From: an uncultured bacterium
Lineage (GTDB): Bacteria > Bacteroidota > Bacteroidia > Bacteroidales > Bacteroidaceae
Direction: 5' to 3'
NCBI GenBank assembly: GCA_945829425.1
Contig: CALZUQ010000008.1
Span: 1 to 64,000, forward strand
DNA length: 64,000 nt
Every line of letters starts with the position of its first letter. Position 1 is the first letter of the stretch. Of the stretch, positions 58,725 through 64,000 are shown piece after piece. The position numbers and the translations under genes were made by a program. The notes beneath the pieces were generated by a model that made no database searches, was not told the origin of the DNA, and saw nothing but the letters and a program-made list of their open reading frames with translations.

Positions 58725-59936
58725 TCATACTCTCTGGTAAGACAGATGATATTTGGGATGTTGCTCACGTAACAGCGCAGTGTTGAGCAGTTCTGATGCT
58801 TGGCAGATGTCCTGCGTTGTACCGTCGGTCATGAGCACTCTGATGCTGTCTCCGTATATGTCGTACATGTTCTTCTTTACCGTGCTTATGCCGTAGAGGT
58901 ATGCCGTTTCCTCATAAGACATCCCCAGTTTCTCAGCTATGTGGTGTCGTATTTCCGTAACTCTTTCTCCAGGCACTGGAAGGTCAGAAAATTCTGATTT
59001 GAATATGCGTCTGTTTATCAGGTTTCCCGCCAGTATCTTCATCACCTTGTCGTCGTCGTTCTCCCACACCTTTACAGCCGACCATATGTCGCTGTCGTCG
59101 AGGCGTGCATATTGGCGTAGGGTCTCGTCGTCGTTGTCGAACATGTCCTTTCCGACATCGTTGTACAGGAAGAAGCGTAACGCCGGCGGTGCGAAGACCT
59201 CTTTTCCCGTCAAGGCGAGGTCTTTGGCACGCCTTAGGAGGTTTACAAGCATTTTCTCACATGCTATGACCGTCCTGTGCAGATATACCTGCCAGTACAT
59301 GGAACGCCGTGACGTGAGGTAGTTCTCTATGGAGTAACGTCCCTTATGCTCTATTACGAGTTCATCGTCAGCCACGTTAAGCATTTTGAGTATTCTCGCA
59401 CATCCCACGGTACCTTCCTGCACTCCTGTGAAGAAAGAGTCGCGGCAGAGGTAGTCAAGGCGGTCCATGTCGAGCTGCGAGGAGATAATCTGGTGAAGGA
59501 AATGCTTCGGGTATTTGTCCTTGAAAATCATCAGTGCCAGGTTCAGCTGTCCTCCCAGGTCGTTGTTTATACTCTGCATCATGCGCAGTGAAATTTCCTC
59601 ATGCGTGATGTCCTTCACCAAGGTGTTCTCCAATACGTGTGAGAACGGTCCATGACCTATGTCGTGCATAAGGATAGCCGCCTCCACGGCTTCCGCTTCC
59701 GAGTCGAAGATAAAGATGCCTTTCTGGCTTAGTGTCAGCAGTGCTTCTGTCGTGAGGTAATACGCTCCGAGCGAATGCTGGAATCGCGTATGCTGCGCCC
59801 CCGGGTAGACGAAGCTCGACATTCCCAGTTGCTTTATCCTTGTGAGGCGTTGCATGAGCGGATGCCGCACTATGTCAAGCAGCAGTCCTCGGGGTATTTT
59901 TATGAAGCCGTGAACCGGGTCGTTGATAATCTTCAT
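58725..59936 (-). CDS. HD-domain phosphohydrolase (dGTPase/SAMHD1-like)
   Basis: 403 residues. HTRFQHSLGAYYLT (about 49-62) and AILMHDIGHGPFSHVLE (His-Asp near 92-93) with QLDMDRLDYLCRD (Asp) form the HD metal site. The family hydrolyses dNTPs or other phosphates; substrate unknown. The leading INDPVHGFI is conserved among this group. Divided from pyrF by a strong terminator. Confidence 0.88.
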   Translation of the reverse strand: MKIINDPVHGFIKIPRGLLLDIVRHPLMQRLTRIKQLGMSSFVYPGAQHTRFQHSLGAYYLTTEALLTLSQKGIFIFDSEAEAVEAAILMHDIGHGPFSHVLENTLVKDITHEEISLRMMQSINNDLGGQLNLALMIFKDKYPKHFLHQIISSQLDMDRLDYLCRDSFFTGVQEGTVGCARILKMLNVADDELVIEHKGRYSIENYLTSRRSMYWQVYLHRTVIACEKMLVNLLRRAKDLALTGKEVFAPPALRFFLYNDVGKDMFDNDDETLRQYARLDDSDIWSAVKVWENDDDKVMKILAGNLINRRIFKSEFSDLPVPGERVTEIRHHIAEKLGMSYEETAYLYGISTVKKNMYDIYGDSIRVLMTDGTTQDICQASELLNTALLREQHPKYHLSYQRV

Positions 59937-60004
59937 GTTTTAAGGTTGGTTCTTGTCATGCTTTCAGCAGTAAAGAGTGTGTCTGGCGGCAGTTCCTATG
60001 CCGG

Positions 60005-60079
60005 GTAAAAAAGTCAATGGGGGTAAGGCGTCATGTACTGTAAGCTGTCGTTGCCCGTACATAGCGTCTTACCCCCATT
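60005..60079 (-). terminator. terminator of the aroE-purM-prfA-pyrF series
   Basis: AATGGGGGTAAGGCGTCATG (from 60016) pairs with the stretch ending CGTCTTACCCCCATT (60057-60079): 23 positions with three mismatches, including an unbroken 12-bp AATGGGGGTAAG arm. On the minus strand the stem is followed by GACTTTTTT. It begins 4 bases after the pyrF stop codon. Confidence 0.85.
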
Positions 60080-60083
60080 ACTG

Positions 60084-60905
60084 TTATTTCTCAAGTATTT
60101 GCGCCATTTGCTGCTGCAGTTCCTTTGCTTTCTCTCCTGCCACAGAAGCAAAGTCTTCACCTTGTGAGGCGTATATTATGCCACGGCTGCTGTTTACGAG
60201 GAGTCCGCAGTCCTCGGTCATTCCGTATTGGCATACCGTCTCGAGTGAGCCGCCTTGCGCTCCTACGCCAGGCACGAGAAGGAACGCCTTTGGTGCCACG
60301 TTGCGTATGTCTTTGAACATCTCTCCGCGTGTTGCTCCAACGACATACATCATGTTCTCGTCGTTGCCCCAAGCCTGTGAACGCCTTATCACCTTTTCAA
60401 AAAGTCTCTCTCCCTCCTTGTCCTCTGTGAGCTGGAAGTCAAAGGATCCTTTGTTGCTTGTCAGGGCAAGCAGTATGACCCATTTACCCTCGTAGCCCTC
60501 CAGGAACGGTGTCACGCTGTCCTCGCCCATATATGGCGCTACGGTCAGTGCATCGACATCATATTCTCCGAAGAAGGTCCTGGCGTACATCTTGCTGGTG
60601 TTGCCAATGTCTCCACGCTTTGCGTCAGCTATAACGAACTGCTCCGGGTATTTCTCTTTGAGATATGCCACGGTTTTCTCAAAAGCCTTCATTCCCTTCA
60701 CTCCGTATGCCTCATAGAATGCGAGGTTCGGTTTATATGCCACACAGTATGGTGCTGTGGCGTCAATGACTGCCTTGTTGAATGCGAAGATAGGGTCTTC
60801 TTCCTTGAGCAGGTGCTCAGGAATTTTGTTTAAGTCAACATCAAGTCCTACGCAGAGGAAACTTTTCTTGCGGCGTATCTCGCCAACTAATTGCTCTCTG
60901 TTCAT
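60084..60905 (-). CDS. pyrF: orotidine 5'-phosphate decarboxylase, type 2
   Basis: 273 residues. [16 protein letters not shown] and [17 protein letters not shown] (catalytic Lys and Asp) are typical of the long type 2 enzyme (270-280 residues), not the 230-residue type 1. Last step of UMP synthesis. Its ATG overlaps the stop of the preceding small gene as ATGA. Confidence 0.96.
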   Translation of the reverse strand: MNREQLVGEIRRKKSFLCVGLDVDLNKIPEHLLKEEDPIFAFNKAVIDATAPYCVAYKPNLAFYEAYGVKGMKAFEKTVAYLKEKYPEQFVIADAKRGDIGNTSKMYARTFFGEYDVDALTVAPYMGEDSVTPFLEGYEGKWVILLALTSNKGSFDFQLTEDKEGERLFEKVIRRSQAWGNDENMMYVVGATRGEMFKDIRNVAPKAFLLVPGVGAQGGSLETVCQYGMTEDCGLLVNSSRGIIYASQGEDFASVAGEKAKELQQQMAQILEK

Positions 60906-61135
60906 CGTTTTAGAATAGTGTATCTTATTATTCGGTAAATACGTGTCAAAAGAATTATCATCAGTGCCGAGGCAATGAGCCGTGACAGGTGTGTGTCAAA
61001 GAACAAGCGAGACAAGAACCAGCTCCCGACGCAAATGACGGCGAAGGCTACTTCGTTTATAAATCTCAACTTCTCACGTGGAGTGCCGTAGAACGGTATT
61101 TTCCATTCGTGTATTACATCATTCCAAAATCCCAT
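60902..61135 (-). CDS. small membrane protein, 77 aa
   Basis: 77 residues from ATG 61135 ([20 protein letters not shown]); the reading from 61237 runs into the prfA end and is rejected. Two membrane segments follow (about 27-43 and 50-66), ending [14 protein letters not shown] overlap with pyrF shows coupling. Unknown function. The 104-base gap to prfA has three TGCAATGT copies (61165, 61178, 61192). Confidence 0.7.
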   Translation of the reverse strand: MGFWNDVIHEWKIPFYGTPREKLRFINEVAFAVICVGSWFLSRLFFDTHLSRLIASALMIILLTRIYRIIRYTILKR

Positions 61136-61239
61136 AATGCTTCGTTTTAATTTATATTGTCTGTTGCAATGTTTCTCTGCAATGTTTTTTTTGCAATGTG
61201 TCTGGCTTTGCCCGTCAACATTCTGCCCCGTCAGCATCC

Positions 61240-62349
61240 TTACAGTTCCGCCTCCTTCATACGTTCTGCATTTTCAGCTACCGTGAGTGCGTCGATCATA
61301 TCCTGTATGTTTCCTCCGAGGAAGCCAGAGAGGTCATGTGTCGTGAACCCGATGCGGTGGTCAGTGACGCGTCCCTGTGGGAAGTTATACGTCCTGATTT
61401 TCGCTGAGCGGTCGCCGGTAGATACGAGGCTTTTTCTTCGGCTTGCTATGTCGTCGAGGTATTTCTGGTGTTCCTTATCATAAATATATGTACGCAGTCG
61501 TGACAACGCCCTTTCCTTGTTCTTCGGCTGGTCGCGCGTCTCAGTACACTCTATGAGTATTTCCTCCACCTCTCCGGTGTTCGGGTTTTTCCACATATAG
61601 CGTGCTCTTACTCCCGACTCCACCTTGTTGACGTTCTGACCTCCGGCACCTGACGAGCGGAAGGTGTCCCATTTTATCTCTCCCTCGTTGATCTGCACGT
61701 CGAAAGCTTCAGCCTCAGGCAGCACGGCTACTGTCGCAGCAGATGTCTGCATACGTCCGTTCGACTCTGTCACGGGGACACGCTGTACTCGGTGTACTCC
61801 CGACTCATATTTCAACACCCCATAGACATCCTCTCCGCTGACGGCGAAGTCTATCTCCTTATATCCTCCTACGGCACCTTCCGAGATGTCTGTTACCGAC
61901 AGTGTCCAGCCACGTGACTCGCAGAACGCCTTGTACATTTTGAAGAGATCTCCTGCGAAGAGGCACGCCTCGTCACCTCCTGTTCCTGCCCTTATCTCCA
62001 TCTGCACGTTCTTTGCGTCCTCAGGGTCTTTTGGTATGAGAGCTATCTTTATGTCCTCTTCGAGTCTCGGCTGTCTCTCTTCGTTCTCAGAGAGCTGTTC
62101 GCGTGCCATTTCCTTCATGTCCGGGTCTGTCTCGTTCATGATGATGTCCTTAGCTTCTTTTATGGCTTCAAGACAGTCGATATATTTTTTTCTCAGTTTT
62201 GTTATGCCCTCCAGGTCCTTATATTCCTTGGTGAGCTTTACGTAGCGTTGCTGGTCAGCTATTACGGCAGGGTCTGTTATTAGTGTCGCTACTTCTTCGT
62301 AGCGTGCCTCAAGACCGTCGAGTTTCTGTAGAATGCTATTGTTGTCCAT
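61240..62349 (-). CDS. prfA: peptide chain release factor 1
   Basis: 369 residues from ATG 62349 (MDNNSILQKLDGLEARYEEV). GAGGQNVNKVESGV holds the GGQ motif that triggers peptide release; VPVTES carries the PVT tripeptide for UAA/UAG. An upstream reading to 62439 lacks conservation. It lies between purM and the small membrane protein gene. Confidence 0.96.
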   Translation of the reverse strand: MDNNSILQKLDGLEARYEEVATLITDPAVIADQQRYVKLTKEYKDLEGITKLRKKYIDCLEAIKEAKDIIMNETDPDMKEMAREQLSENEERQPRLEEDIKIALIPKDPEDAKNVQMEIRAGTGGDEACLFAGDLFKMYKAFCESRGWTLSVTDISEGAVGGYKEIDFAVSGEDVYGVLKYESGVHRVQRVPVTESNGRMQTSAATVAVLPEAEAFDVQINEGEIKWDTFRSSGAGGQNVNKVESGVRARYMWKNPNTGEVEEILIECTETRDQPKNKERALSRLRTYIYDKEHQKYLDDIASRRKSLVSTGDRSAKIRTYNFPQGRVTDHRIGFTTHDLSGFLGGNIQDMIDALTVAENAERMKEAEL

Positions 62350-62476
62350 GTATTGCTGGCGGGTGTTGAGTTGTCTTGCCCGCTGAAAAAAATAATATTT
62401 TGTGTGGGTACGTTGCGCCCCGGCTTCCGTCAGGCGCATGAACGTCCAGAGCTTTCCCTCTGGAGCATGTCAGTCC

Positions 62477-63643
62477 TTAATATTCGAATACTCCGTATTC
62501 CGACTTTATCGTCAGCGATTTCTTTCCCTCTTCAATATGTCCTATGACCTGTGCGTCGATATTGAACGATCGGCTTGTCTCTATGACTTTCTGCGCCATT
62601 TCCGGACGTACGTATATCTCCATGCGGTGTCCCATGTTGAACACCTGGTACATCTCCCTCCAGTCGGTGTCAGAACATTCGTGAATAGCCTTGAAGAGCG
62701 GAGGGACTGGGAACATGTTGTCCTTTACGACTTTGCAGTTGTCCGAAACGAAATGCAGCACCTTTGTCTGTGCGCCTCCGGTACAGTGTACCATGCCATG
62801 TATCTCCGGACGCATTTCGTCGAGAATGCGTTTTATTACGGGAGCGTAGGTCCTTGTAGGCGAGAGGACCAGTTTTCCTGCGTTGAGCGGTGAGCCTTCC
62901 ACGCTGTCGGTGAGGGCATAACGCCCGCTGTACACCAGTTCTTCCGGCACGGCGTGGTCGAAGCTCTCCGGATATTTCGCTGCGAGATATTTCGCGAAGA
63001 CATCATGACGTGCTGATGTCAGCCCGTTGCTTCCCATTCCTCCGTTATACTGCTTCTCGTATGTTGCCTGTCCGGTTGATGACAGTCCTACTATCACGTC
63101 TCCCGGACGTATGTTGGCGTTGTCAATGACGTCTTTCCTCTTCATGCGGCATGTCACGGTAGAGTCGACGATGATGGTCCTTACAAGGTCACCGACATCT
63201 GCTGTCTCGCCACCGGTAGGATATATCCCCACTCCCATTTCCCTCATTTCGGCGAGGAGTTCGTCTGTTCCGTTTATTATGGCTGAAATCACCTCACCGG
63301 GTACGAGCATCTTGTTTCGTCCTATCGTGCTTGACACGAGGATATTGTCTACCGCTCCTACACAGAGCAGGTCGTCGGTATTCATGACAATGGCGTCCTG
63401 AGCTATCCCTTTCCAGATGTCGAGGTCTCCGGTCTCTTTCCAGTACATATACGCCAGGCTCGACTTTGTCCCGGCACCGTCGGCGTGCATGATGTTGCAG
63501 TATTCCGGGTCGCCTCCGAGAATGTCAGGTATTATCTTGCAGAAAGCCTGAGGAAAGAGCCCCTTGTCAATGTTCTTGATAGCGTTATGCACATCCTCCT
63601 TAGCTGCCGAAACACCTCGCAGCATATATCTGTTGTCTTTCAT
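62477..63643 (-). CDS. purM: phosphoribosylformylglycinamidine cyclo-ligase (AIR synthetase)
   Basis: 388 residues from ATG 63643 (MKDNRYMLRGVSAAKEDVHN). HADGAGTKSSLAYMYW, QDAIVMNTDDLLCVGA, YPTGGETADVGDLV and GLSSTGQATYEKQYNG belong to the PurM superfamily. It is longer than the 345 of E. coli PurM, as usual in Bacteroidota. An AACCCACCTAAAAA motif precedes the start by 7 bases. It is downstream of aroE. Confidence 0.88.
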   Translation of the reverse strand: MKDNRYMLRGVSAAKEDVHNAIKNIDKGLFPQAFCKIIPDILGGDPEYCNIMHADGAGTKSSLAYMYWKETGDLDIWKGIAQDAIVMNTDDLLCVGAVDNILVSSTIGRNKMLVPGEVISAIINGTDELLAEMREMGVGIYPTGGETADVGDLVRTIIVDSTVTCRMKRKDVIDNANIRPGDVIVGLSSTGQATYEKQYNGGMGSNGLTSARHDVFAKYLAAKYPESFDHAVPEELVYSGRYALTDSVEGSPLNAGKLVLSPTRTYAPVIKRILDEMRPEIHGMVHCTGGAQTKVLHFVSDNCKVVKDNMFPVPPLFKAIHECSDTDWREMYQVFNMGHRMEIYVRPEMAQKVIETSRSFNIDAQVIGHIEEGKKSLTIKSEYGVFEY

Positions 63644-63685
63644 TTCACTCTTTTTAGGTGGGTTCAAAAAAATTAATATTTTCCC

Positions 63686-64000
63686 TCATTGCCTCCAGAA
63701 TTCCCATGAGGCATAGGCCTGCAGGAGGAGCATCTCAAGTCCGTTCTTCACTTCCGCTCCGCGCTCCCTTCCTTTCTTCATGAAGAGCGTCTCGTCAGGA
63801 TTATATATGAGGTCGTAGAGCAGTGTTCTGCTGTCCATGGCGTCGTAGGGCAGAGGAGGGCATTCCTCTGTCTTGGGGTACATGCCAACAGGCGTGCAGT
63901 TGACAATGACGTTGTATTCCTCCACCACTTCCGCCGTAACCTGTTCATATTGTATGGTGTCCGAACGTTCGAAGCGGCTCACCTTCACTGTCTCCAAGCC
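63686..64000 (-). CDS. aroE: shikimate dehydrogenase, C-terminal part
   Basis: The gene runs off the right edge; the last 100 or so residues are present. VNCTPVGMYPKTEECPPLPY, LLYDLIYNPDETLF and ERGAEVKNGLEMLLLQAYAS are the conserved C-terminal blocks that close over NADP and hold the shikimate-binding residues. It reduces dehydroshikimate in the chorismate pathway. Upstream member of the purM-prfA-pyrF series. Confidence 0.9.
   Translation of the reverse strand, partial: GLETVKVSRFERSDTIQYEQVTAEVVEEYNVIVNCTPVGMYPKTEECPPLPYDAMDSRTLLYDLIYNPDETLFMKKGRERGAEVKNGLEMLLLQAYASWEFWRQ

Overview
The window is chromosomal DNA of a Bacteroidota bacterium, most likely of the Prevotellaceae. The grounds are: an ATP synthase operon ordered beta, epsilon, membrane protein, a, c, b, delta, alpha, gamma; an LpxC-FabZ fusion; a fused glutamate formimidoyltransferase/cyclodeaminase with the long form of urocanate hydratase; a type 2 OMP decarboxylase; ExbB-ExbD-ExbD; and recurring Bacteroidota-type promoters (TTTG, about 20 nt, TAnnTTTG) instead of sigma70 boxes. 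The genus is an inference from gene content, not proven.

Layout. 1-1821 (+): A+T-rich end of a Gabija-like anti-phage pair, with a broken nuclease gene and an intact UvrD-like helicase. 1866-10322 (-): a small unknown gene, then the nine-gene ATP synthase operon with its terminator and two families of tandem repeats. 10791-15823 (-): a PurF paralogue without its catalytic cysteine, groEL, groES, a HEAT-repeat (AlkD-like) protein and an AraC-type regulator. 15824-17995: a gene-poor scar with remnants of a WYL regulator and a RhuM gene, followed by a DnaQ-like exonuclease. 18346-28270 (+): a DNA repair block with a TrpF-like protein, AddA- and AddB-like helicase/nuclease subunits and UvrA. 28559-33575 (-): a 52-residue membrane protein, an RluA-type pseudouridine synthase, PlsC, dihydroorotase, a DUF4369-type lipoprotein, a four-helix membrane protein and an FtsB/DivIC protein. 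34125-37259 (+): dnaX and a MATE exporter.

37497-44237 (-): a complete histidine utilisation set (ftcD, hutU, hutH, hutI) converting histidine through urocanate, imidazolone propionate and formiminoglutamate to glutamate. 44487-46354 (-): a compact cluster of HprK-like kinase, S26-type peptidase, PqqD-like protein and a tiny coupled ORF whose sequence resembles a lasso-type RiPP leader; this is the least explained and most interesting part of the window. 46510-51347 (-): an Lrp/AsnC regulator, an ExbB/ExbD energy-transducing set and a Pif1-like helicase. 51517-59936 (-): PBP1A, miaA, the lipid A genes lpxA, lpxC/fabZ and lpxD, and an HD phosphohydrolase. 60084-64000 (-): pyrF, a small membrane protein, prfA, purM and the end of aroE, closed by a strong terminator.

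A dispersed intergenic repeat with GGTGGGTT-type ends and an A/G-rich core occurs at least three times, and a short AACCCACCT motif sits just upstream of several start codons. No rRNA, tRNA, CRISPR array or complete insertion sequence was recognised.
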